The notes under the pieces were generated by a model. It made no database searches, was not told the origin of the DNA, and saw only the letters and a list, made by a program, of their open reading frames with translations. From positions 1 through 64,000 of the forward strand of contig NZ_PENI01000046.1 of the NCBI RefSeq assembly GCF_003688995.1: a stretch of DNA of 64,000 nt, in the 5' to 3' direction. Shown here one piece after another: positions 50,906 through 60,376 of the stretch (position 1 is the first letter of the stretch; every line of letters begins with the position of its first letter). This DNA comes from Streptomyces shenzhenensis (GTDB lineage Bacteria; Actinomycetota; Actinomycetes; Streptomycetales; Streptomycetaceae). The position numbers and the translations under genes were made by a program.

Positions 50906-52084
50906 TCAGGTCGCGGGTTCGACTGCCACGTTCAGGTAGTCGAGACCTCGCAGCCCGTTGTTGATCAACGGTCGGTGTTCGAGGATTTCGAAGCGGGCGA
51001 CCCGGTCGGCGAGCCTTTCCAGCAACGCGCTCATTTCCAGCCTGGCGAGGTGCATCCCGACGCACACGTGCTCGCCCCGCCCGAAGGCAAGGTGGTCCGA
51101 AGGGCGGCGGGCGATGTCGAAGCGCGTCGGGTTCGGATAATGGCGCCCGTCGCGGTTGGCGGAGGCATAGAGCAGCGCGACCCGTGACCCGGCAGCCAGC
51201 GGAACTCCGCCGATCTCGTGGTCTTCGGTGAGCACCCGGCTGAACTGCGGCACCGGGGATTCCAGGCGCAACGACTCATTGATCGCGTGCGGAATCAACG
51301 AGCGGTCCTCACGCAGCAGATCCCACTGGTCCGGGTTCTGAGCGAACAACGCGACCGCGTTGGCGAGCGCCAGGATCGTCGTGTCCAGGCTGGGCGTGAC
51401 GTAGTCGAGCATCATCACCGGGCACTTGTCCCCGGGGATCTCGCCACGCTCGGCGGCCTCGTAGAGCTGCGCCGCCCAGCCGTCGGGGTCGATTTTTCCC
51501 GGCACGGCGTCATACATGGCGAATGCAATGAACTCCTCGACGGCCGGCCCCGCCGCGGCTGCCCGTTCGTCGGCGGGTCCCTGGGTGTTCCAGATGGCCG
51601 CGGCCCACTCCAGCATTTTCTCCCGTCCGTGATCGGGAAGCCCGACCAGGTCCGACACCACGGTCATGGGCAGGTACTCCGCCAGTTCGGTGACGACCTC
51701 GAACCGACCCCGGCCGACAACCCGCGCGACGACCTCGTCGGCTTCGGCCTCGATCCGCGGAGTCACCTCGCGCATCCGGTCCGGCCGCAGCGGCCGCCCC
51801 AGCACCGAGCGCATCGCCGTGTGCTCGGGCGGATCGCTGCACAGCGTGATCCCCTCCAGTCGGGCGTTCACGTCCGGATCCACGAACACTCCACGCGCTG
51901 ACGAGAACGTCTGCCAATCCATCAGTGCCGCGCGTACCTCGTCGTAGCGGGGCAACGCGTAGAGGTCGTAACGGGACAGGTGCACCACAGGCCCGAGAGC
52001 CCGAAGTTCGGCATAGATCTCGTACGGGTCGGTGCGCGCCGATTCGGTGTAGAGATCGACGTCGCTGACAGGTATGTGGGACAA
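50906..52084 (-). CDS. Cytochrome P450
   Basis: 392 aa from a TTG with CTGGAGGACC upstream. The K-helix ESLRLES, the heme loop FGRGEHVCVGMHLARLE with the Cys ligand, and the I-helix TPSLDTT are present. In the I-helix Pro-Ser-Leu replaces the usual Ala-Gly-x before DTT, a form known in one P450 group. It is a soluble class I enzyme needing ferredoxin; none is encoded nearby. It is divergent from the multicopper oxidase gene, with a perfect palindrome in the gap. Confidence 0.9.
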   Translation of the reverse strand: MSHIPVSDVDLYTESARTDPYEIYAELRALGPVVHLSRYDLYALPRYDEVRAALMDWQTFSSARGVFVDPDVNARLEGITLCSDPPEHTAMRSVLGRPLRPDRMREVTPRIEAEADEVVARVVGRGRFEVVTELAEYLPMTVVSDLVGLPDHGREKMLEWAAAIWNTQGPADERAAAAGPAVEEFIAFAMYDAVPGKIDPDGWAAQLYEAAERGEIPGDKCPVMMLDYVTPSLDTTILALANAVALFAQNPDQWDLLREDRSLIPHAINESLRLESPVPQFSRVLTEDHEIGGVPLAAGSRVALLYASANRDGRHYPNPTRFDIARRPSDHLAFGRGEHVCVGMHLARLEMSALLERLADRVARFEILEHRPLINNGLRGLDYLNVAVEPAT

Positions 52085-52393
52085 CGGTCCTCCAGGGGAC
52101 GGGCGTAGCGAACACGGCGACGAGCAACTGGCCACCTCGGGGCGGAGGCCGACGCGTTGAAGGCCAAACCGTGTACGTCCGGAGCGAGAACTCTCCCGCG
52201 ACGGGGGCACCCTTCGCGTCGGCAAGAACTACGTAACGTAGACGTACGGCCGGAACGATCAGCCGCGCCGGCCTACGGAACGAGGCGAGCGACGCGGTGG
52301 TGTGCCGAGGTTCCTGCCTGTCACGGCCGCCCGCAGTGGTCTAGGTAATTTGCGCCGACGCGAAGATGCCCTGCGGCGCGGGACGGTTTCCCC
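52085..52393. promoter_or_regulatory. Divergent P450/multicopper-oxidase promoter region with palindrome
   Basis: CTACGT-A-ACGTAG at 52229-52241 is a perfect 13-bp palindrome followed closely by GACGTAC. It lies between the two divergent starts, about 145 and 150 bases from each, and is a likely repressor site of TetR or similar type. No gene was seen in the 309 bp. Confidence 0.45.
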
Positions 52394-53896
52394 ATGAAAC
52401 GACGCACAGCGCTGAAGGCCCTCGGACTCGGCATCGGGGGCGCGGTTGTCCTCACTGGCGGTGGTTACGGTGTCTACTATGCCGCCGCGAAGCAGGACAC
52501 GGTCGGCAAGATCGCCTTCGACAAGGCCCTGCCGATCCCGCCGCTGGCAGAGTCGGAGATCAGCACGCCGGGCGCCCGGGTGTTCACGCTCGGCATCCAA
52601 TCGGGCAGGACCCGGTTCAAGGCCGGGCCGGCCACCCGCACCTGGGGTGTGAACGGTCCGTACCTCGGTCCGACGATCCGCGCGCGGCGCGGCGAGCAGG
52701 TCGAGTTCGTCGTGCGCAACGGCCTGGATCAGGACACCTCGCTCCACTGGCACGGGATGCACCTGCCCGCGGCCATGGACGGAGGACCGCACCAGGTCGT
52801 CCCGGCCGGAGACACCTGGCGACCGCGGTGGGTGATCGACCAGCCCGCATCGACGCTCTGGTACCACCCGCACGTCCACGGCTCGACCGCCGACCACATG
52901 TACCGGGGCCTCAGCGGGCTGTTCATCGTTGACGACGAGAACTCCGAGGCGTCGAAGCTGCCGTCCGAATACGGCATCGACGACATCCCGATGATCGTCC
53001 AGGACCGTGCGTTCGACGGGGACAACCAGTTCGAGAAGCGGGTGCCGCTGGGCGGCACGCTGGGCGTGATCGGCGACGAGGTGCTCGTCAACGGCACGCT
53101 CGGTCCGTACGTCGACGTCACGACCGGACTCGTACGGCTGCGGTTGCTCAACGGCTCCAACGCGCGTCTGTACAACTTCGGGTTCTCCGACGACCGGCCC
53201 TTCTCGCTGGTCGCCACCGACGGCGGCCTGCTCGCCGAACCGTGGAGCACCGAGCGCCTGTACCTCTCGCCGGGTGAACGCGCCGAGATCGTGGTGGCCT
53301 TCAAGCCGGGGGAACGGGTCGAACTGCGTTCCTACCCCTCCGAGTACGGCGGCACGCTGGGACGGGTCGATGGCTTCGACGACCGCCTCGACATCTGCCA
53401 GTTCCGGGCCGCGGCCACCCTGTCCGACGGCGCCGAAATCCCTGCCGCGCCCGGTGTCGCACCGGACCTCGCCGGTGAAAAGGTCGCGCAGGAACGCTCC
53501 TTCGTGCTCGCGTCGGACCAGATCAACGGGCGGTCGATGGCGATGGACCGCATCGACTTCGGTGTCCGGGAGGGCACCGTCGAGGTGTGGGACGTGGTCA
53601 ACGACAACGGATTCCTGCACAACTTCCACGTCCACGATGTGCAGTTCCAGGTGCTGACGGTTGACGGCGGGAAGCCGGAACCACACCTGCGCGGCTGGAA
53701 GGACACCGTCCTGCTGGCACAGGGGAAGCACTACCGGCTGGCGATGCGCTTCCGCGGCCACACCGACCCGAACACGCCGTACATGTACCACTGCCACCTG
53801 TTGCAGCACGAGGACAACGGCATGATGGGCCAGTTCGTGGTCCTGGGCGAAGGCGAGAAGGTCGGAGTCGTACCGCAGACACACCAGCACTCCTGA
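52394..53896 (+). CDS. Multicopper oxidase (CotA/bilirubin oxidase-like)
   Basis: 500 aa. A KRRTALKALGLGIGG start looks like a Tat-type signal, though with one uncertain twin Arg. Cupredoxin domains carry the copper ligands: HWHGMH, WYHPHVHG, FLHNFHVHDVQF and the C-terminal YHCHLLQHEDNGMM with the type-1 Cys, His and Met. It probably oxidises phenolic or bilirubin-type substrates or metal ions in the envelope. It is divergent from a P450 and close to a LAL regulator. Confidence 0.9.
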   Translation: MKRRTALKALGLGIGGAVVLTGGGYGVYYAAAKQDTVGKIAFDKALPIPPLAESEISTPGARVFTLGIQSGRTRFKAGPATRTWGVNGPYLGPTIRARRGEQVEFVVRNGLDQDTSLHWHGMHLPAAMDGGPHQVVPAGDTWRPRWVIDQPASTLWYHPHVHGSTADHMYRGLSGLFIVDDENSEASKLPSEYGIDDIPMIVQDRAFDGDNQFEKRVPLGGTLGVIGDEVLVNGTLGPYVDVTTGLVRLRLLNGSNARLYNFGFSDDRPFSLVATDGGLLAEPWSTERLYLSPGERAEIVVAFKPGERVELRSYPSEYGGTLGRVDGFDDRLDICQFRAAATLSDGAEIPAAPGVAPDLAGEKVAQERSFVLASDQINGRSMAMDRIDFGVREGTVEVWDVVNDNGFLHNFHVHDVQFQVLTVDGGKPEPHLRGWKDTVLLAQGKHYRLAMRFRGHTDPNTPYMYHCHLLQHEDNGMMGQFVVLGEGEKVGVVPQTHQHS

Positions 53897-53954
53897 TTGG
53901 CCGTGACCTCCCGCAACCGCATCGCGGCCGAACTCGCCAACGCTTCCTCCCGGG

Positions 53955-54152
53955 CATCCGGGGCGCGTCGGCGGCCCTGCCGACTTCGAGTTCCTTTGCG
54001 GTGCCTATCGGTTGGACCGCGGTCAGGTGCACCCGTACCTTGCGGCGATACCGGACCTGCTCGTGGTGTCTGCCGACCATGAGCAGCGCGGCGCATCCCC
54101 TTCTGGAAAGCTGGCCCCACTGACGCAGGGACCACTACCGGCGCCAGCGTGA
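53955..54152 (+). pseudogene. AraC-family regulator fragment (cupin domain)
   Basis: The open stretch reads GGPADFEFLCGAYRLDRGQVHPYLAAIPDLLVV, a clear match to the sensor domain of cupin-type AraC regulators (consensus LCGxYRxDRxxxHPLLxxLPxV). No start codon with a ribosome site precedes it, an in-frame stop lies at 53904, and the frame ends after about 60 codons without the HTH. It is a truncated remnant just after the oxidase gene. Confidence 0.6.
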
Positions 54153-54154
54153 CC

Positions 54155-54410
54155 AGTTCAGCAGGTGCGCGCGAAGCGACTGGCCGACCCGGCGGTTCCC
54201 GGCGAGGCGAGGCGCCAGGAACCGGCGGAATCGACCCTCCTGCCCGTAGGCGGCGTCCGCAGCCACTCAGGCCAGAGGGAGATCAGAGGCCAGGGCCCGC
54301 AGCACGAGGCGCCTGGCCAGCTCTCCCTTGGTGGCGAAGCCGCGTTCGTCGGGGACCCTCGCTGCCCGCCAGCGCTCCCGGTCGTCCGTACCCGGGCTGG
54401 ATCCGCCGCA
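54155..54410 (-). pseudogene. IS701-like transposase relic with in-frame stop
   Basis: On the minus strand: DRERWRAARVPDERGFATKGELARRLVLRALASDLPLA, then TGA (complement of 54267-54269) where relatives have Trp, then VAADAAYGQEGRFRRFL. This is the catalytic core around the second Asp of IS701-type transposases (usually PxAWVxADxxYG). After RRFL the match ends. Both flanks are missing, so it is dead. Confidence 0.65.
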
Positions 54411-54454
54411 CGGCCCGACGACGACGCCGCTCTTTGGACATGTCCCTGTTCCCG

Positions 54455-55909
54455 TTACTCGCTCGGCTCCGCCGCGCAGGCGAGGTCCTGCGGCGGGCGT
54501 TGCCCAGTGGTCAGGAATGCCGTCACCGCGTCGTTCGCGCACGTGTTGGGGCCGAACGGATAGACGCCGTGGCCGCCCTGGTCGGCCGTCACCATCGTGG
54601 CCCGCTTCCCGAACGCGTTCCGCAGCTTCTGGGCGCCGGCCAGCGGTGTCCCCGGGTCGCGTTCGTTCTGCACCATGAGCACGTTCGACGGGCCCCGGTC
54701 ACCGATGCGTACCGGCGGTTCGACCCTCGTGTCCGGCCAGAACGCGCATGGTCCGATGCTGGCCGTGGACCCGCCCAGCATCGGGTACTTCAGCCGGTCG
54801 ACCGCGACGTTGCGCTGATACTTCTGGACCGTTCCCGGCCAGCGCGTATCACCGCATATCACTGAAAAGCGGGAGGCCAAGAGGTTCTCTATGTTCTCCG
54901 GCAACGGCAGTGCGGGCGGCAGAGGCCGGTCATTCTCGAGCGCTTGCCAGGTGGCGGCCAGCAGGGGCATGGTCGCATCGCTGTAAAGGTACTCGAACGT
55001 GAGCCCGCGGAACCACGTCCCGTCGATGCCCTGGACCGGCTTCGCCTCCAACCGCTTCGCGAGGTCGAAGAACTTCGCGGTCACCTGCTCCGGCGTGGTG
55101 CCCAGACCGTACTCGGGACGCGCGGCCGCGAACGCCGCGAAGTCCGGGAACCGGTCCTCCATTCCACGGGCGAACAACCGCATGGCCGTAACGTCGTAAC
55201 CGCCCGGGCCCAGGTTGCTGTCGAGCACGACCCGGTCGCCGCGCTTGGGGTACATCGTCGCGTACACCGCACCGAGGTAGGTGCCGTACGAATGACCGAG
55301 GTACGAGAGCTTCGGCTCGCCCAGCGCCACCCGGATCCGGTCCAGGTCGCGCGCGGTGTTCGCGGTGGTGGTGTACGGCAACATCCACGCCGTCCGCGAG
55401 GTGGCGCACTGCTCGGCGACGGTCCGCGCGTACCTCACCTCCCGCGTGACATCGGCCGCGGTGTGCGCGTACGGCGGGAAGTTGCCGCGTGCCTGCTGTT
55501 CCGGCATCAGATCGCAGGTCACCGGCGCGCTGCGGCCGACACCGCGCGGGTCGAAGCCGATCACGTCGTAGGAGTCCAGCACCTTCTGGGGGAGCCCTGA
55601 GCCGGCGAGAAGGGCCGGGTAGTCGAGTCCCGTACCGCCGGGGCCGCCTGGATTGGTCAGCAGCACGCCGCGGCGCTGCGCGGGGTTCTCGCTCGCCAGT
55701 CGCGAGATCGCGATCTCGATCTGCCGGCCGTCGGGATCCCGGTAGTCCAGGGGGACTTCGAGCGTCGAGCACTCGAGGCGGGGCGAGGCGATGTCCTCCG
55801 GGCACGGTCCCCACCGCACGGTGTCCGGCGTCGCCGCCACCGACACCCCCGGAAGCGCGGTTACCGCCAGCGCGGTGGCGGCCAGGGCGAGGGAGAGTGT
55901 TCTGCGCAT
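54455..55909 (-). CDS. Secreted alpha/beta hydrolase, tripeptidyl aminopeptidase (SlpD/E, TAP-like) family
   Basis: 484 aa. A Sec signal peptide (MRRTLSLALAATALAVTALPGVSVA) leads to TPDTVRWGPCPE. The nucleophile is in LSYLGHSYGTYLGAVYA, the oxyanion region in LTNPGGPGGTG, and the acid and His in NERDPGTPL and DQGGHGVY. The C-terminal TAP-like domain is complete. It releases N-terminal tripeptides or hydrolyses related amides outside the cell. AGGAGG precedes the ATG. It overlaps nothing and is divergent from the small membrane protein region by 120 bp. Confidence 0.9.
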   Translation of the reverse strand: MRRTLSLALAATALAVTALPGVSVAATPDTVRWGPCPEDIASPRLECSTLEVPLDYRDPDGRQIEIAISRLASENPAQRRGVLLTNPGGPGGTGLDYPALLAGSGLPQKVLDSYDVIGFDPRGVGRSAPVTCDLMPEQQARGNFPPYAHTAADVTREVRYARTVAEQCATSRTAWMLPYTTTANTARDLDRIRVALGEPKLSYLGHSYGTYLGAVYATMYPKRGDRVVLDSNLGPGGYDVTAMRLFARGMEDRFPDFAAFAAARPEYGLGTTPEQVTAKFFDLAKRLEAKPVQGIDGTWFRGLTFEYLYSDATMPLLAATWQALENDRPLPPALPLPENIENLLASRFSVICGDTRWPGTVQKYQRNVAVDRLKYPMLGGSTASIGPCAFWPDTRVEPPVRIGDRGPSNVLMVQNERDPGTPLAGAQKLRNAFGKRATMVTADQGGHGVYPFGPNTCANDAVTAFLTTGQRPPQDLACAAEPSE

Positions 55910-56029
55910 CTGATGTCCTCCTGAAGGGGCGCATGGGGACGCCGGAACGAGGGCTCGGAACGCCCGCTGTCAGGTCCTGCCGGCCCGTGGATGCCGGCCG
56001 GACAGGACGTGGCCGCGTGCCGGATTGCG

Positions 56030-56305
56030 TCAGGCCGTTTCTCGGCAGCGGATTTCTCCGGCATCACCGGCCCGCCCGGCGTCCGATTCCCGGTGAGTGT
56101 GTGCCCAGCCACCGAGCACCGTCGCGACGAGCGCGATGGATCCGAGAAGGGTCACCCGGCCGGCAAGGCCGCCCGGGACCCAGTCGAAGATGCCCCACAG
56201 CAGCTCGGAGTCCTGGTTGAGCAGACCGCGGATCACCGCTTGGGCGGCCAGGGCCGTGATCGCCATCCCCACCGCCTCAAGGGCTCCGAAGCCACCCTCG
56301 CGCAT
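56030..56305 (-). CDS. Small two-helix membrane protein
   Basis: 91 aa from ATG 56305 with GGAGAAG upstream. Two hydrophobic segments (AVGMAITALAAQAVIRGL and AGRVTLLGSIALVATVLGGWA) flank a short loop (DSELLWGIFDWVPGG). The tail is polar. No family recognised. It is divergent from the sensor kinase gene, 189 bp away, so it could be a target or accessory of that two-component system. Confidence 0.6.
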   Translation of the reverse strand: MREGGFGALEAVGMAITALAAQAVIRGLLNQDSELLWGIFDWVPGGLAGRVTLLGSIALVATVLGGWAHTHRESDAGRAGDAGEIRCRETA

Positions 56306-56494
56306 GGTGCTTCTCCGTCTCGTGTCCGGTTGTCTCGGCACGTGAACGAGTCTGTCCGTGCGGCGCGGCCTCCACATCAGCCCGACGGCTCGAAAGGCCT
56401 TCGACCACAGGCGAGACGGTCATTCGACTTTGGTCCAGGGCGTCTCATCCCTCGGTCCGACTCACCGGACATACGGTGTCGCGATAATGACCAG

Positions 56495-57682
56495 GTGGAC
56501 ACGGACGTAGCACCATGGCTCGGGTGGTGGCCGCAGGCCTGGCGGCTGGCAGCGGCCGCGGCAGTGGGCATACCTGTCTGGCTCGCCACCGGTGTGCTGC
56601 TGAAGTGGCAGGCGGCCGGAACGGGCTCCTGGTTCCTGATCGGTGATCCGCTGGTGGCGGTCGGCTGCTTGACGGCGCTCGTGTGGCGGCGGCGGTTCCC
56701 GCTCGCCGTCGCCATGACGGTCGCGATCGCGTCGACCGCGTCGACACTCGCCACCGGCGCCGCGCTCATGGCGCTGGGTTCGGTCGCCACCCGTCGCCGT
56801 CTTGTGGAGATCGGTGCCGTCGGGATGGCCTACGTGACCGCGTCACAGTTCGCCGTCGGGCTCTACCCGGTCCAGGGCCCGAGCCCGCCCGGCCCGCTGT
56901 GGGCACTGCTCACGTTCCCGGCACTGACCGCGGGCATCGCGGCGGCCGTGGGCATGGCCATCGGCGCGCGGCGTGCCGAAGTGCGGTCCCTGCGGGACCG
57001 GGCGGAGAGCGCGGAACGGGAACAGACCGCGCGAGCGGCGCAGGCACGGGCCCTGGAACGCAACCGGATCGCGCGCGAGATGCACGACGTGCTCGCGCAC
57101 CGGATCTCCCTGGTCGCCATGCAGGCCGGGGTGCTGGACCACCGCGGCGACCTCACAGTCGAGGAGAACCGCGTGCTGGTCCGCTCCATCGCCGACAGCT
57201 CCCATCAAGCCCTGGAGGAACTACGGGATGTCCTCGGTGTGCTCCGGGCCGACCCGACCCGCCCGGAACCACCACAGCCCTCCCTCGACCGCATCCCCGA
57301 ACTGGCAGCCGACGCCCGCGCATCCGGACTGGACGTCACACTGACCACCAGCCTGACGGCAGATCCGCCCGACGTCGTAGGGCGAACCTGCTACCGGATC
57401 GTCCAAGAAGGACTGACCAACGCCGCCAAACACGCCCCGGGCGCACACATACACATCACCCTCGAAGGAACAGAAGGCGACACACTAGAGGTCAGTGTCC
57501 GCAACTCCCCAGCCATCACAAGAAACGTGCGACCGCCGGCGTCGGGATTCGGCCTGCTCGGCCTCGGCGAACGAATCACCCTCGCCGGCGGAACACTCGA
57601 CCATCACCCCACACCCGACAACGGATACGTCCTCACCGCACGACTACCCTGGCCGAACCCCACCCACGAAAAGAGAACATGA
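56495..57682 (+). CDS. Sensor histidine kinase (NarL-type partner, HisKA_3)
   Basis: 395 aa from a GTG. Five or six membrane helices fill residues 12-165 with no large outer domain. A coiled linker leads to the HisKA_3 box ERNRIAREMHDVLAHRISL with the phospho-accepting His, then an ATPase domain with EGLTNAAKHAPGA (N box) and GFGLLGLGERI (G box). The lack of an outer sensor suggests it senses the membrane. It is followed by its response regulator with no gap. Confidence 0.9.
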   Translation: MDTDVAPWLGWWPQAWRLAAAAAVGIPVWLATGVLLKWQAAGTGSWFLIGDPLVAVGCLTALVWRRRFPLAVAMTVAIASTASTLATGAALMALGSVATRRRLVEIGAVGMAYVTASQFAVGLYPVQGPSPPGPLWALLTFPALTAGIAAAVGMAIGARRAEVRSLRDRAESAEREQTARAAQARALERNRIAREMHDVLAHRISLVAMQAGVLDHRGDLTVEENRVLVRSIADSSHQALEELRDVLGVLRADPTRPEPPQPSLDRIPELAADARASGLDVTLTTSLTADPPDVVGRTCYRIVQEGLTNAAKHAPGAHIHITLEGTEGDTLEVSVRNSPAITRNVRPPASGFGLLGLGERITLAGGTLDHHPTPDNGYVLTARLPWPNPTHEKRT

Positions 57683-58360
57683 GTGGACAACGAGCGGGAG
57701 CCGGTGCGCGTCGTCATCGTCGACGACGAACAGCTGGTGCGCGTGGCGCTGCGGCTTGTCATCGACGGCGAACCGGACCTGACCGTCGTCGCGGAGGCCG
57801 CCGACGGGGACGCCGCAATCACCGTGGTGGATGAGCAGCGGCCGGACGTCGTGCTGATGGACGTGCGGATGCCCGGCCGTGACGGTCTCAGCGCGACCCG
57901 GGAAATCCTCACCCGCCGGGCGCCACCCCGGGTGCTCATGCTGACCACGTTCGACTCCGATGCTCTGGTGCTCGGCGCGCTGGACGCAGGAGCACTCGGG
58001 TTCGTCCTCAAAGACACCCCACCGCCGCGGATTCTCGATGCGGTGCGGACCGTCGCGGAGGGCAACCCCGTACTGTCTCCAGCGGCCACGGCACGGGTGA
58101 TCGCCGCAGCCACCGGTCCACGGTCCTCCTACGCTCGCGACTCGTCCCGCGAAGCCGCACGGAAGCAGCTGGCCGCGCTGACCGAACGAGAACTCGAAAC
58201 GGCCCGGGCCATCGCGGACGGGCTGGGCAACCCGGAGATCGCCCGGAGGCTGCACATCAGCATCGCGACCGTCAAGGCACACACGGGCAACCTGTTCGCC
58301 AAGCTGGCGGTCGAGAACCGGGTACAGATCGCGCTCCTGGTCCGCGACGCGGAGGAATGA
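57683..58360 (+). CDS. NarL/LuxR-type response regulator
   Basis: 225 aa from a GTG adjoining the kinase stop. The receiver domain has IVDDEQLVR, the phospho-acceptor in VVLMDVRMPGRDG, a Thr in MLTTFDS and Lys in FVLKDTPP. A LuxR HTH follows (LTERELETARAIADGLGNPEIARRLHISIATVKAHTGNLFAKL). It is the cognate partner of the upstream kinase. Confidence 0.92.
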   Translation: MDNEREPVRVVIVDDEQLVRVALRLVIDGEPDLTVVAEAADGDAAITVVDEQRPDVVLMDVRMPGRDGLSATREILTRRAPPRVLMLTTFDSDALVLGALDAGALGFVLKDTPPPRILDAVRTVAEGNPVLSPAATARVIAAATGPRSSYARDSSREAARKQLAALTERELETARAIADGLGNPEIARRLHISIATVKAHTGNLFAKLAVENRVQIALLVRDAEE

Positions 58361-58383
58361 CGGACCCCGCGACGAGGCGAACC

Positions 58384-58650
58384 TCAAACGGACTCAGGCC
58401 CCTTCAGCGGCAGGTCGAGCTGCTGGGCACCATGGGCGTCCTCGGACAGGCGGCGCAACTCATCCCGCTCGGACTCGCTCAGGCCCCCGGCTGCCTCCGC
58501 GTCCGCCCGGGCCCGGGCGCGGTGGGCCCAGTTCTGCAGCGTGCTCGGCTGCACACCCAAATCCCGCGCGACCTCCGCGGCCGCCTTACCGATCTCCGTG
58601 ACGATCCGCACTGCCCCGCCGAGGCCGTCGCGGCCAACCGGGCGGACGGA
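58384..58650 (-). pseudogene. IS3-family transposase OrfA relic
   Basis: Minus-strand frame VRIVTEIGKAAAEVARDLGVQPSTLQNWAHRARARADAE...SESERDELRRL is the HTH and leucine-zipper start of IS3 OrfA proteins (consensus AxELGVSPxTLxxWVRQ). It changes to an unrelated frame where RAENAEL-type sequence should follow, and no OrfB is present. It lies directly after the response regulator stop. It occupies most of the 333-bp gap before the NmrA gene stop. Confidence 0.6.
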
Positions 58651-58693
58651 CGCCGTCCGCCCACTACGGCCGAGCTCATCCGGAAATGCCTCG

Positions 58694-59620
58694 TCAGCGC
58701 AAGACGATGCCCGTGTCCGAGGCACGAAGCGCCTCAGCCAGGAGGACCGCACCAGGGCCCGCCAGCCAGCGGTCGAAGCGCAGTAGGAAGGGGAACTCCG
58801 CGCGCAACGCGTCGAGGTTCGCGTTTCCCGCCAGCCTGCCGTCGTCTACGAGTGCTTCCAACTTGCCGAGGACCTCGTCCTGTGCCGACAGCGTCGCCGG
58901 CAGGCGGCTGTAGCTGATCGTCCGACCAGCGGCCTGGGTCAGATGCTCGGCCAGGTCATTGCCGGTGAGCGCGTCACCGGCAATCTCCATGGTGCGGCCG
59001 ACGTAGCGATCGGGTGAGCCGAAGACCGCGGCGACGATGCGGCCGATATCGCGTACCGCGATGAACTGCATGGCCTGGTCCGGGCGCATCAAGAAGGACA
59101 GGTGTCCCCGGTCGAGGCCCGTTCCGGGGGTCACGAGGAGCTCCATGAACGTGGCCGGCCGAATGATGGTGCCGGCGATGTCCAGGTCCCTGACATGGGC
59201 CTCGATACGGCTCTTGGTGTCGAGATGGGCAACGCCCGTTGTCGAACCAGCGGTGACCGCCGAACTGTAGACGAGGTGGGCGACGCCGCAGTGCTCGGCG
59301 GTCTCGGCCACGGCCGCGCCGAAGCGGACCTCGTCCTCGTTGGTCACGTCGGCGCCGGCCTGGCCGGAGTTCGGCTGGACACTGAAGACGCCATGGGCGC
59401 CGGAGAAGGCCGCGCGGAGCGACTCCGAATCACCGAGGTCACCACGCACGGTTTCCACGCCGACGGCGGACAGGGCCCGGGCCCGGTCACCGGACGGGTC
59501 CCGCACGACCGCGCGCACCCCCCAGCCGTCGGCCCGCAGCGCCGCGGCGACCGCTCCTCCCTGCTGGCCCGTAGCGCCCAGGACGACCACGGTTTTGTTG
59601 ATGTTGGTCACGCCGACCAC
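58694..59620 (-). CDS. NmrA-like NAD(P)-binding protein
   Basis: 308 aa. VVVLGATGQQGGAVAAAL is the NmrA glycine-rich loop, followed by VRAVVRDPSGDRA, GVETVRGDLGD and HLVYSSAV, all typical of the NmrA/atypical SDR group. These bind NAD(P) and act as redox sensors or quinone reductases. The GTG at 59620 is used; another GTG 9 bases downstream is equally plausible. It is divergent from a MerR gene with a shared operator, so it is probably induced by that regulator. Confidence 0.82.
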   Translation of the reverse strand: MVGVTNINKTVVVLGATGQQGGAVAAALRADGWGVRAVVRDPSGDRARALSAVGVETVRGDLGDSESLRAAFSGAHGVFSVQPNSGQAGADVTNEDEVRFGAAVAETAEHCGVAHLVYSSAVTAGSTTGVAHLDTKSRIEAHVRDLDIAGTIIRPATFMELLVTPGTGLDRGHLSFLMRPDQAMQFIAVRDIGRIVAAVFGSPDRYVGRTMEIAGDALTGNDLAEHLTQAAGRTISYSRLPATLSAQDEVLGKLEALVDDGRLAGNANLDALRAEFPFLLRFDRWLAGPGAVLLAEALRASDTGIVLR

Positions 59621-59767
59621 GCTGCGCCATCGGCGATCACGACCGTGTTCCTGATGAACATTGCTGATCCTTCCTGAGGTCGTGCGAAGTCAGTCGGAGA
59701 CGTGCTGGTCATAGGCGTACTCCGGAACTCGGACGGGATGGTTCGTACCGGTGTCCGTTACGCTAAA

Positions 59768-59787
59768 ACCTGACGCCGACGTCAGGT
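59768..59787. promoter_or_regulatory. MerR operator between divergent NmrA-like and MerR genes
   Basis: ACCTGACG-CCGA-CGTCAGGT is a perfect 8-bp-arm dyad in the divergent gap. On the minus strand it is flanked by TTGCAC and TAGCGT about 20 bases apart, the stretched spacer on which MerR proteins act. It probably controls the NmrA-like gene and the MerR gene itself. Confidence 0.6.
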
Positions 59788-59822
59788 GCAAGCGGGACAT
59801 GGAGTCGAGTCAGGAGGTCGGG

Positions 59823-60185
59823 ATGCGGATCGGCGAGGTCACCGCGAAGGCAGGCGTAAGCGTCAGGGCGCTGCGCTACTACGAGCAGCAGGACTTGCTC
59901 CAATCCTCCCGAAATCCGGGTGGCCAGCGCTGGTATCCGGACGATGCCGTCGAACGGGTCAGGCTGATCCGACAGTTCTACTCCATGGGCTTGACCAGCA
60001 GAACCATTCGCGAGGTGCTGCCGTTCGCTGACTCCGGTGGGGCGTCACCGGAACTGCTGGAGCTGCTCGCGGCCGAACGCGACCGCCTCGACCGACAGAT
60101 GACGGACCTGCGGAACGTGCGCAGGCGGCTGCACGACTGCATCACCGAGGCGCGCAATCATGACGGAACAGGAAGTTCATCCTGA
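59823..60185 (+). CDS. MerR-family transcriptional regulator
   Basis: 120 aa, a short MerR: RIGEVTAKAGVSVRALRYYEQQDLLQSSRNPGGQRWYPDDAVERVRLIRQFYSMGLTSRTIREVLP, then a dimer helix and no extended effector domain. Two small sensor-like Cys clusters are absent, so it is probably a redox or drug-type regulator rather than a metal sensor. The ATG follows AGGAGGTCGGG. Confidence 0.88.
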   Translation: MRIGEVTAKAGVSVRALRYYEQQDLLQSSRNPGGQRWYPDDAVERVRLIRQFYSMGLTSRTIREVLPFADSGGASPELLELLAAERDRLDRQMTDLRNVRRRLHDCITEARNHDGTGSSS

Positions 60186-60376
60186 AGCAGGGGGCTGCGG
60201 CCCGAGTGGGCAGTTGACACGTCGGCGGCGATGCCTTGGCCCCGTTGGGAGTTGGCCCCGCCCATAGGGCAGGACCATGCGCTGCATACCGGCTGTCGCC
60301 CGCTGATCACCTGTCGGTGGTCCCGCCCCCGGCCGCAGAGGTTGTCGCTCCTGGGCAGCAGGGACCCTTCAGGCCG

